From assembly GCA_025455225.1 (NCBI GenBank), contig JALOMY010000134.1:1-8107 (forward strand): a DNA stretch of 8,107 nt, read 5' to 3'. The stretch's first letter is position 1. Each line of letters begins with the position of its first letter. The notes below the pieces were generated by a model. The model saw nothing but the letters and a program-made list of their open reading frames with translations. It was not told the DNA's origin and searched no databases. This stretch comes from Cyclobacteriaceae bacterium. Lineage in GTDB: Bacteria > Bacteroidota > Bacteroidia > Cytophagales > Cyclobacteriaceae. The position numbers were made by a program, and so were the translations under genes. Positions 1 through 5,449 of this stretch are shown here, in pieces.

Positions 1-276
1 AAAGATGAAGTCAAACACGGCTACATGCTGATCGACCGCGGCATTACCTATGCGCCTGATTTTCTAATTAATGCCGGTGGCTTAATCAATGTGTATAATG
101 AATATCTAGGCAACTACAACCGTTCCCGCGTTTTTGAACATGCCGATAAAATCTACGATACCTGCCTGAGCGTATTCAGGCTGGCCGAAGAAGAAAAAAT
201 GAATAACCAGGAAGCCGCCATTCGCCTGGCTGAGAAGCGCATTGAAGAAGTTGGCCGGGTAAGAATACCGCGCTGA
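1..276 (+). CDS. Glu/Leu/Phe/Val family amino-acid dehydrogenase, C-terminal fragment (probably leucine dehydrogenase)
   Basis: This is the last 91 residues of a gene that enters from the left edge, open in frame from base 1 and ending at TGA 274-276. The protein is a cytoplasmic NAD(P)-dependent oxidative deaminase of the Glu/Leu/Phe/Val dehydrogenase superfamily. The stretch YAPDFLINAGGLINVYNEY (residues 17-35 of the fragment) matches the conserved end of the nucleotide-binding domain; in Bacillus leucine dehydrogenase the equivalent reads roughly YAPDYVINAGGVINV. The tail is helical (IYDTCLSVFRLAEEE, then AAIRLAEKRIEEV), as in leucine and phenylalanine dehydrogenases. Leucine or another branched-chain amino acid is the likeliest substrate, but the catalytic lysine and substrate-pocket residues lie outside the window, so specificity is inferred. 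An intrinsic terminator follows 17 bases after the stop, so this gene ends its transcription unit and is separate from nusB. Confidence 0.87.
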   Translation, partial: KDEVKHGYMLIDRGITYAPDFLINAGGLINVYNEYLGNYNRSRVFEHADKIYDTCLSVFRLAEEEKMNNQEAAIRLAEKRIEEVGRVRIPR

Positions 277-293
277 TCATTAGCTAATGTTTC

Positions 294-330
294 AAGTCGT
301 CTGTAGCTTTGTGCCGCAGACGACTTTTTT
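294..330 (+). terminator. Rho-independent terminator after the dehydrogenase gene
   Basis: A perfect 10-bp inverted repeat, AAGTCGTCTG (294-303) with CAGACGACTT (317-326), encloses a 13-base loop. The second arm runs directly into six T residues (325-330). This is the textbook layout of an intrinsic terminator for + strand transcription. It lies 17 bases after the dehydrogenase stop codon and ends only 24 bases before the ATG at 355, so any nusB promoter has very little room or overlaps it. Confidence 0.9.
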
Positions 331-354
331 ATTACTAATTCCGTTCTTTGAATC

Positions 355-438
355 ATGCTTAACCGTAGGAGCCTCCGCATCAAAATAATGCAAAGCTTAG
401 AAAAAAGAGGCCTTGAAAGTTTTCAACAGTGCATTTGA
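355..438 (+). pseudogene. nusB: Out-of-frame N-terminal remnant of nusB (27 codons)
   Basis: The ATG at 355 opens a 27-codon frame that begins MLNRRSLRIKIMQSL, which is the characteristic amino terminus of Bacteroidota NusB proteins (known family pattern: M-L-x-R-R-x-L/I-R-x-K-x-M-Q-x-L/I). After codon 15 (TTA 397-399) the family likeness stops, and the frame ends at TGA 436-438. The remainder of NusB continues one frame over, where KKEALKVF begins at 401 immediately after an in-frame TAG at 398-400. The original start codon and N-terminus therefore seem to be present but disconnected from the rest of the gene. As I recall them, intact Cytophagales homologues have about 40-50 more residues between MQSL and the KK-ALK-F motif, which implies a deletion and not just a one-base slip. 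A sequencing or assembly error is an alternative explanation. Confidence 0.72.
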
Positions 439-1372
439 AAACAACAAACCGGTAGAGCACGATGATCCGAAGGTTGTAAAAACCGTACAGGAGAGCCTCG
501 ACCTCTATAAAAAAACAGTTAAGAAAGACCTTGATTACTTTGGCAAGAACCTGGTTAAAGAAGTTGAGAAAATTTACACGCACTATCTTTCCGTATTAAA
601 CCTGGGCCTGGCGTTGGCCGATGCTGCAGAGGCTGACAAAAAAATCAACCATTCCAATTTTCTGAAGAATTCCTGGATTAAAGCGTTGCGTCAAAGTGAA
701 GAATTAAAGAAGGAAACACTCCGGCTTCATGCAGGCTGGGAAAAAAAATCAGACCAGGTAAAGCTGTGGCTTCGCGATGTTGTGAAACAGGATGCTGAGT
801 ACATGGATTACCTCGACCGTAAGGCTCCATCGGCAGAAGACCAGAAGCGAATTGTCAATCATCTTTTTCGCAAAATCATCCTGGGCAAGACCATCATCAA
901 CGATTATTTTGAAGAAGAAGTATTACGATGGGCGGAGGATCGGGAGATTATCAAGGGGATGGTTGATAAAACCATTAAATCGTTTAATCCGGAAGCGCCT
1001 CAGCCGATTACACTTTATTCTCTTTCATTAAACTGGGAAGAGGATTTACAGTTTATCGAAACCTTGTATCACGGGTCCGCTGACCTGCCGGAAGAATATT
1101 ATCAATTAATTGCTGAGAATACCCGTAACTGGGAAGTTGAACGGTTGCCCTTGACCGATCGGGCTATATTAGAGATGGCAATAACTGAGATGATTTCATT
1201 CCCGGGTATACCGGTAAAAGTTACTATTAATGAATACATCGAGCTGGCGAAAGCCTACAGCACACCGAAAAGCCGTCAATTTATTAATGGCATTCTCGAT
1301 GTTATTTCAAAGGAATTGAAATCCAGAGGGGTTTTAAAGAAGAGCGGAAGGGGCTTAATGGACAATAAATAG
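413..1372 (+). CDS. nusB: Transcription antitermination factor NusB, apparently 5'-truncated
   Basis: This frame encodes 319 residues of the long Bacteroidota form of NusB, the RNA-binding protein that with NusE (S10) assembles the antitermination complex on boxA RNA of rRNA operons. The C-terminal half carries the family signature: LTDRAILEMAITEM at about residues 247-260, then VKVTINEYIELAKAYS and SRQFINGILDVI at about 268-298. The middle, rich in charged helices (for example KEVEKIYTHYLSVLNL), matches the long variant. The nominal start is TTG at 413, the first possible start after an in-frame TAG at 398-400. It has GAGG only two bases upstream, too close for a normal ribosome binding site, and TTG starts are uncommon. 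In-frame coding likeness already begins at 401 (KKEALKVF), so this TTG is probably an internal leucine of a longer gene whose true start is the out-of-frame ATG at 355. Whether a functional protein is made is uncertain. The family assignment itself is secure. Confidence 0.86.
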   Translation: MKVFNSAFENNKPVEHDDPKVVKTVQESLDLYKKTVKKDLDYFGKNLVKEVEKIYTHYLSVLNLGLALADAAEADKKINHSNFLKNSWIKALRQSEELKKETLRLHAGWEKKSDQVKLWLRDVVKQDAEYMDYLDRKAPSAEDQKRIVNHLFRKIILGKTIINDYFEEEVLRWAEDREIIKGMVDKTIKSFNPEAPQPITLYSLSLNWEEDLQFIETLYHGSADLPEEYYQLIAENTRNWEVERLPLTDRAILEMAITEMISFPGIPVKVTINEYIELAKAYSTPKSRQFINGILDVISKELKSRGVLKKSGRGLMDNK

Positions 1373-1415
1373 CGATTTTTCAATTCCCGGGTTTTTTTTC
1401 GTTGTTCAGTTCAAA

Positions 1416-1461
1416 CAATCCTCCGGGGAATGTAATTTTGAAGCGGTTTGGCCGGAGATTG
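1416..1461. repeat. Imperfect inverted repeat upstream of the YtxH-type gene
   Basis: CAAT-C-CTCCGG (1416-1426) is mirrored by CCGGAG-ATTG (1452-1461), giving ten paired bases with one bulged C at 1420; the pairing extends one more base at A1415/T1462. The 25-base interior contains the promoter-like TAATTTTG. It could be an operator or an RNA hairpin in a leader, or chance. No T-run follows the second arm, so it does not look like a terminator. Confidence 0.3.
1433..1440 (+). promoter_or_regulatory. Candidate Bacteroidota -7 element (TAATTTTG)
   Basis: TAATTTTG is an exact match to the Bacteroidota primary sigma factor -7 consensus TAnnTTTG. It sits in the 135-base gap between nusB and the YtxH-type gene, 67 bases before the ATG at 1508. 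I see no good -33 TTG at the usual distance (the nearest, at 1402-1404, is 28 bases away), so the call is weak. If real, it would drive the YtxH/DUF1573 pair up to the terminator at 2389-2427. Confidence 0.35.
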
Positions 1462-1507
1462 TCTTTAATTATTGAAATCTTCCAAATACTGATCAAATTG
1501 CAGGCGT

Positions 1508-1816
1508 ATGAGTAAAAATAGCGGAGATACCTTAATGGCTTTTATTGCGGGAGCAGCAGCTGGTGCCTTACTGGGCATTTTATATGCACCGGATAAAGGT
1601 GTGCATACCCGTCAGAAACTATCGTTCCAGCTGGAAAAGTACCGGGAGATGTTGCAAAACCTGATCAATGATTTTGTTGAAGGCAAGGAAACACCGTTGA
1701 ATTCAGAGGCTAAATCGATGGGCCAAAAAGTTGTTGACGATGCAAAATCGAAAGCCGAAAAACTTTTGGAGGATGTTGATGAACTTTTAGATCAGATTAA
1801 GGGTAAGAACAAATAA
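1508..1816 (+). CDS. YtxH domain-containing small membrane protein
   Basis: This 102-residue protein has one glycine/alanine-rich hydrophobic segment at about residues 9-27, followed at once by YAPDKGVHTRQKL. That is the YtxH family pattern (GAAAGALLG-x-L-[FY]-AP-x-x-G-x-x-[TR]-R). The remaining 65 residues are charged and helical, with KAEKLLEDVDELLDQIKGK at the C-terminus suggesting an amphipathic or coiled-coil helix. It is probably a single-pass inner-membrane protein with a cytoplasmic tail. YtxH is linked to general stress in Bacillus, but the molecular role is not known and I do not assign one. The start is ATG 1508, preceded by a modest AGG at 1502-1504. The DUF1573 gene starts 16 bases after its stop, so the two are probably co-transcribed. 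Confidence 0.85.
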   Translation: MSKNSGDTLMAFIAGAAAGALLGILYAPDKGVHTRQKLSFQLEKYREMLQNLINDFVEGKETPLNSEAKSMGQKVVDDAKSKAEKLLEDVDELLDQIKGKNK

Positions 1817-1832
1817 CTGAATTGAAAATAAT

Positions 1833-2369
1833 ATGAGTATGATGATGGTACGTAAAAGCTTATGGGTAATTGGTTTGATAGCCGTTTCCATAACGGCTTG
1901 CAGGGACAAAGAAGCAGAAAAGAAAATTGCAGCCCTCGAAGCACGCCTCGCAGAGGTTGAGAACAGTAAACGGGCAGCACCCACCCCTGTGGCACCGGCA
2001 GCGAATCCTGCTGATCAGGTTAAACCTGAAGGGCCCCTTCCGGCTATTCAGTTTGCCAGCCAGGAGCATGATTTTGGCACGATAAAGGAAGGCGACAAAG
2101 TAACGCATGTTTATAAGTTCAAAAACACGGGCGATGCTCCCCTCATCATTGAGAAGGCCCAGCCTACCTGCGGATGTACAGTACCTGATTGGTCGAAAGA
2201 ACCAATTCCTCCGGGTGGCGAAGGATATGTAAAGGCAGAGTTTGACAGCAACGGCAAACCCAATATGCAGCACAAATCCATTACGGTTACTTCCAATGCA
2301 TGGCCAAAACAAACCATACTTACTTTTAAAGCAATGGTTACACCACGTACGAATACACCGGTTCAATAG
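1833..2369 (+). CDS. DUF1573 domain lipoprotein with N-terminal coiled coil
   Basis: The 178-residue product starts with a lipoprotein signal: positively charged RK at 7-8, a hydrophobic core at 10-20, and lipobox ITAC with the acylated cysteine at 23. Next come a charged coiled-coil-like helix (about 25-47), an Ala/Pro-rich linker (about 48-70) and a DUF1573 domain (about 72-170). That domain is recognised by HDFGTIKEGDKVTHVYKFKNTGDAPLII and the TCGCTVPDW motif, with C113 and C115 as its only cysteines. DUF1573 has an immunoglobulin-like beta-sandwich fold and is abundant in Bacteroidota envelopes, but its biochemical function is unknown. The mature protein is expected to be anchored in the envelope; the charged RDKE after the cysteine may influence sorting, but I cannot say to which surface. 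Several ATGs (1833, 1839, 1842, 1845) are possible starts, and none has a Shine-Dalgarno sequence. It shares a unit with the YtxH-type gene and is followed by a strong terminator. Confidence 0.9.
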   Translation: MSMMMVRKSLWVIGLIAVSITACRDKEAEKKIAALEARLAEVENSKRAAPTPVAPAANPADQVKPEGPLPAIQFASQEHDFGTIKEGDKVTHVYKFKNTGDAPLIIEKAQPTCGCTVPDWSKEPIPPGGEGYVKAEFDSNGKPNMQHKSITVTSNAWPKQTILTFKAMVTPRTNTPVQ

Positions 2370-2388
2370 CGAACTAATTACATTTTCT

Positions 2389-2427
2389 TCATCCCAAATC
2401 CATTACGGGTTTGGGATGATTATTTTT
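2389..2427 (+). terminator. Rho-independent terminator after the DUF1573 gene
   Basis: A 13-bp stem, arms 2389-2401 and 2407-2419 (TCATCCCAAATCC with GGGTTTGGGATGA, one T-G wobble), closes a five-base loop ATTAC. It is followed by TTATTTTT at 2420-2427. It lies 19 bases after the DUF1573 stop and 25 bases before the yajC start. This separates the YtxH/DUF1573 unit from the yajC cluster, and forces any yajC promoter to overlap the hairpin or lie within 25 bases. Confidence 0.92.
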
Positions 2428-2452
2428 AACCAATATAAAACCAACATCTACT

Positions 2453-2764
2453 ATGTTTACTCCAATTCTTTTACAAGCCCAGGCACAAGGAAATAACTAC
2501 AGTTTTTATATCATGATGGGTTTGATGATCGTGATCTTTTATTTTTTCATGATCAGGCCTCAGCAGAAGAAGGCAAAAGACCAGAAAAAATTTATTGATG
2601 ATATTCAAAAAGGCGATTACGTGGTAACCGTTGGCGGTGCTCACGGAAGAGTTGCTGAAATGGAAGGGGATACATTTATTCTGGAAGTTGAAAAAGGCGG
2701 ACGCATTAAGTTCAATAAATCGGCCATTGCCATGGATTCTACCAAAGCGGCCTATAAAAAGTAA
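2453..2764 (+). CDS. yajC: Sec translocon accessory subunit YajC
   Basis: This 103-residue protein has the YajC architecture: a short N-terminus, one transmembrane helix (about residues 17-34), then the signature IRPQQKKAKDQKKF (34-47) and a small cytoplasmic beta domain with GDYVVTVGGAHGRV (54-67) and FILEVEKGGRIKFNKSAI (75-92). In E. coli YajC associates with SecDF at the SecYEG translocon and also with the AcrB pump; it is not essential for export there. The length is normal for the family (about 85-120). The start ATG 2453 has no clear Shine-Dalgarno sequence, which is common in this phylum. The YbbR-domain gene follows after 30 bases. I see no secD or secF in the window. Confidence 0.95.
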   Translation: MFTPILLQAQAQGNNYSFYIMMGLMIVIFYFFMIRPQQKKAKDQKKFIDDIQKGDYVVTVGGAHGRVAEMEGDTFILEVEKGGRIKFNKSAIAMDSTKAAYKK

Positions 2765-2794
2765 CATCATCAGAGTGATGGCGGTACCTGCTTG

Positions 2795-3742
2795 ATGAGT
2801 TTACTGAGATCCATATTCAACATCTTTCGATTCCATCGCAAAAACTGGAAAGCAGTACTCTTGTGCATATTGGCAGCCACTATTTTCTGGTTTTTCAACG
2901 CCCTGAATGAAAATTATTCAGCCAATATCAATTTCCCGCTGGCCATTGAATATGATGAAGAACAATATGTTCCGGTTAATCCATTGCCAGAACAGGTGCG
3001 CATGAATGTAAGTGGCCTGGGTTGGGATCTGTTCCGTAAAAGTTCAGGTCTTAAAGTGCCGCCTTTACGAGTATTGCTCGATAATCCCACAGAAGTAAAA
3101 AAGATACCCGGCAGTTCTCTGCTTACTTTGCTTTCACCTCAACTCGAAGGATTGCAGATCAACCTGGTGTTAACTGATACGCTTCAGATTCAAATCGATC
3201 ATAAGGCAAGCAAAACTGTTCAGATTCAGCTAGGCCAGGTTGATGCGCATCTCAGAAAAAATTATGGATTATCAGCGTTGCCCAGGGTTCAGCCAACTGA
3301 AATAATGATTGAGGGCCCACAAAGCCTGGTAAACCGTGTACCGGATACCCTGGTTCTGGCTTTACCGGTAAGTGACCTGGAACGCAATTACAGCGATGAG
3401 TTACCAATTCCTATGGAGAACGACCGGGTAGTCTGCGATCCGCCTGCAGTTCAGGTCATGTTATCCGTTGATCGGATGGTAAAGGTTACCGACACCATTC
3501 CTCTTCATATTCTGAACATACCAAAAGAGGTGAAATCAGCCATGCTGATAAAGGAAGTATCGTTTACGTATAGCATTCCTTCCAGTCTTTCCCAGACGGT
3601 AGTCACCGATTCCATCAGGGCCGAATTGGATCTTGCCGGGTTGAAACGAGGCCGTCATAAATTTGCCCCGGTAATAAAAGGACTTCCGGCTTTCAGTCAG
3701 ATCGAGCGCATTGATTCGGTAGAACTTTCTTTCATGCCGTGA
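2795..3742 (+). CDS. YbbR-like domain protein, membrane-anchored
   Basis: The product is 315 residues from ATG 2795; a TTG one codon upstream at 2792 is possible but less likely. A basic N-terminus (RFHRKNWK, about 12-19) precedes a single transmembrane helix (about 20-36), and the rest is a beta-rich extracytoplasmic region. Repeating elements such as SKTVQIQLGQ, LPRVQPTEIMIEGPQSLVNRV and SIRAELDLAGLKRGRHKF are typical of YbbR domains, which pack as tandem beta units. In Firmicutes the YbbR protein CdaR regulates the cyclic-di-AMP synthase CdaA, but no cdaA lies in this window. In Bacteroidota YbbR genes are commonly placed between yajC and coaE, and their role is not established. The last four bases of the gene overlap the coaE start (GTGA at 3739-3742), indicating translational coupling. 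Confidence 0.85.
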   Translation: MSLLRSIFNIFRFHRKNWKAVLLCILAATIFWFFNALNENYSANINFPLAIEYDEEQYVPVNPLPEQVRMNVSGLGWDLFRKSSGLKVPPLRVLLDNPTEVKKIPGSSLLTLLSPQLEGLQINLVLTDTLQIQIDHKASKTVQIQLGQVDAHLRKNYGLSALPRVQPTEIMIEGPQSLVNRVPDTLVLALPVSDLERNYSDELPIPMENDRVVCDPPAVQVMLSVDRMVKVTDTIPLHILNIPKEVKSAMLIKEVSFTYSIPSSLSQTVVTDSIRAELDLAGLKRGRHKFAPVIKGLPAFSQIERIDSVELSFMP

Positions 3743-4341
3743 AGAGGCCGCTTCAAATTGGAATTACCGGGGGGATAGGCTCAGGCAAAAGCATTATTTG
3801 CCGGGTATTTACTTGTCTTGGAATTTCCGTATACGATGCCGACAGCCGAGCGAAGGCAGTTATGACCACCGATGGAATATTGATATCCCAGATCAAAAAA
3901 GAATTCGGAGGTTTGTCATATGATGAGCAGGGTGGCCTTAACCGGCAGTACCTGGCTCAGACTGTTTTTCACGATCCGGACAAAGTAAGAATCCTTAACC
4001 AATTGGTGCATCCTCGTGTTAAGGAAGATTACGTTCGGTGGCTGGAGGATCATAAACAAGAACCTTATGTATTGAAGGAGGCTGCTTTGTTATATGAAGC
4101 GGAATCCGATCAGTCACTTGATAAGATTATCGTTGTATACGCCCCGGTTCATGTACGGTTGAAGCGGGTATTGCAACGTGATGCTCACCGGAACGAAGAA
4201 CAGGTAAAAGCCATAATGGGTCAACAGATGAGTGATGAGGAGAAAGTAAAACGGGCTGATTTTGTTATCCTCAATGATGATTCAAAACTGGTACTACCCC
4301 AGGTTTTGGAACTGCACAGGCGGTTTCTTGCCGGGAATTAA
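3739..4341 (+). CDS. coaE: Dephospho-CoA kinase
   Basis: This 200-residue cytoplasmic enzyme phosphorylates the ribose 3'-OH of dephospho-CoA with ATP, the final step of coenzyme A synthesis. The Walker A loop is GGIGSGKS (residues 11-18). Further family marks are VYDADSRAKAV (31-41), LNQLVHPRV (86-94), the KEAALLYEA core strand (113-121) and the lid/C-terminal segment RVLQRDAHRNEEQVKAIM into QMSDEEKVKRADFVILND (143-180). Length is normal (about 195-210). The start is GTG 3739, which overlaps the YbbR stop by four bases; the nearby ATG at 3734 is in the YbbR frame. The family motif GITGGIGSGKS begins at residue 8, leaving a short N-terminus that fits this start. Confidence 0.96.
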   Translation: MKRPLQIGITGGIGSGKSIICRVFTCLGISVYDADSRAKAVMTTDGILISQIKKEFGGLSYDEQGGLNRQYLAQTVFHDPDKVRILNQLVHPRVKEDYVRWLEDHKQEPYVLKEAALLYEAESDQSLDKIIVVYAPVHVRLKRVLQRDAHRNEEQVKAIMGQQMSDEEKVKRADFVILNDDSKLVLPQVLELHRRFLAGN

Positions 4342-4370
4342 TTGATTGCGCTTTTCATTACTAAACACTT

Positions 4371-5438
4371 ATGAAGAAAAAGATAATTACCATAGCCATT
4401 GTAGTTGTGGTTGTTTTCCTGCTGGCCTTGCCCAAGTTGAAATTATTCAGCTCGGAAGAGAAAGAGGCTATGCCTGCAGGAGGCGGTGCTGGTCAGGCAA
4501 AATTACCGGTAGAGGCTATTGTAATTAAACCGGAGCGCCTTGATAACAAATTGATCATAACCGGTTCGGTGCTACCCAATGAATCGCTGGAACTGAAAAG
4601 CGAAGTCTCGGGTAAAATCTCCAGCATTTACTTTAAGGAAGGTAAAAAAGTACGAAGAGGTGATCTGCTGGTTGAGATTAACGATGATGAACTTGTTGCC
4701 CAGTTGGAAAAGCAAAAGTATAACCAGAAGCTCAATGAGGACAATGAATTTCGACAACGCAAATTGCTGGAGAAAGATGCAATCAGCCAGGAAGAATATG
4801 ATAATGCCCTCAACCGCTTAAATACCACCTTTGCCGATATAAGACTATTGGAAGCCCAGTTGGCAAAGACCAAGATACGGGCACCTTTTGATGGCACCAT
4901 TGGTTTGCGTTTTGTCAGTGAAGGTGCATTTATCAACTCAAGCACGGTTATAGCAACGCTTTATAATTTAAGCCCGGCAAAAATTGATTTTGCTATTCCG
5001 GGCAGATACAGTACGCAGATTGCTACAGGAAAGAAAATCTATTTTACAATTGAAAACGACAGTCGGGTATTTGAAGGTGCTGTATTCGCAATAGAACCAC
5101 AAATCGATCCCAATACGCGTACATTAAAAGTTCGTGCTATTGCCGATAATAGGTATAATCTCTTGTTGCCCGGGCAGTTTGTTCGTGTTGAGTTGATTCT
5201 GGAGACTGTGCAAAATGCAATCCTGATACCATCGGAAGCCGTTGTGCCTGAACTTACCGGACATAAGGTTTATATCTCTAAAAACGGTAAGGCTTCAGAA
5301 ACACCGGTAACAATTGGCATTCGTACCGATCGCAACGTAGAGATTATTTCGGGCGTGAATCCGGGTGATACAGTAATTACTACGGGCATGCTTCAGTTAC
5401 GTAATGGCATAGATGTAGCCTTAACAAAAGTTCAATAA
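4371..5438 (+). CDS. RND efflux periplasmic adaptor (membrane fusion protein)
   Basis: The 355-residue protein is the adaptor of a tripartite efflux pump and links the inner-membrane RND transporter to an outer-membrane channel. It has an N-terminal hydrophobic anchor or signal (about 5-20, KKKIITIAIVVVVVFLLAL) and a Gly-rich linker (35-42). The first half of the biotinyl-lipoyl domain is at about 75-105 (SEVSGKISSIYFKEGKKVRRGDLL), the alpha-helical hairpin at about 106-165, and the second half of the lipoyl domain carries the hallmark TKIRAPFDGTIG (167-178). Beta-barrel and membrane-proximal parts follow, with DPNTRTLKVRA (246-256), LLPGQFVRVEL (265-275) and IPSEAVV (286-292). There is no lipobox cysteine, so it is probably held by the uncleaved helix. 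Substrate cannot be told from the sequence. The pump gene starts 11 bases downstream; coaE ends 29 bases upstream with no terminator between. Confidence 0.94.
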   Translation: MKKKIITIAIVVVVVFLLALPKLKLFSSEEKEAMPAGGGAGQAKLPVEAIVIKPERLDNKLIITGSVLPNESLELKSEVSGKISSIYFKEGKKVRRGDLLVEINDDELVAQLEKQKYNQKLNEDNEFRQRKLLEKDAISQEEYDNALNRLNTTFADIRLLEAQLAKTKIRAPFDGTIGLRFVSEGAFINSSTVIATLYNLSPAKIDFAIPGRYSTQIATGKKIYFTIENDSRVFEGAVFAIEPQIDPNTRTLKVRAIADNRYNLLLPGQFVRVELILETVQNAILIPSEAVVPELTGHKVYISKNGKASETPVTIGIRTDRNVEIISGVNPGDTVITTGMLQLRNGIDVALTKVQ

Positions 5439-5449
5439 AAAAGAAGAAC

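Noticed and set aside
343..350. GTTCTTTG as a -7 promoter element for nusB
   Set aside because: It lacks the TA of the TAnnTTTG consensus and ends four bases before the ATG at 355, so transcription would begin inside the coding sequence.
400..407. A-AAA-AAG as a classical -1 frameshift site in nusB
   Set aside because: A -1 shift from the ATG 355 frame leads into the third frame, not the frame that encodes the rest of NusB; a +1 (or -2) shift would be needed.
1378..1400. CCCGGG followed by a run of eight T residues after nusB, as a possible terminator
   Set aside because: CCCGGG is self-complementary but leaves no loop, and no longer stem precedes the T-run. The six-base pairing of ATTCCC with GGGAAT further downstream would place the T-run inside the loop. 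It may still slow polymerase, but it is not a supportable intrinsic terminator.
1860..2366. 168-codon open frame on the - strand opposite the DUF1573 gene
   Set aside because: It lies entirely within the well-supported DUF1573 lipoprotein frame, has no recognisable domain, and its composition is rich in Cys, Arg and Phe as expected for an antisense shadow.
4346..4528. 60-codon + strand frame overlapping the start of the efflux adaptor
   Set aside because: It overlaps the adaptor in another frame and shows no domain or codon pattern of its own; the adaptor signal/anchor and lipoyl motifs establish the real frame.
4628..4945. 105-codon - strand frame opposite the efflux adaptor, and similar frames opposite the pump (5602-5919, 5947-6207)
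   Set aside because: All are antisense to clear coding sequence, low in complexity (Ser/Arg-rich) and without motifs or their own expression signals.
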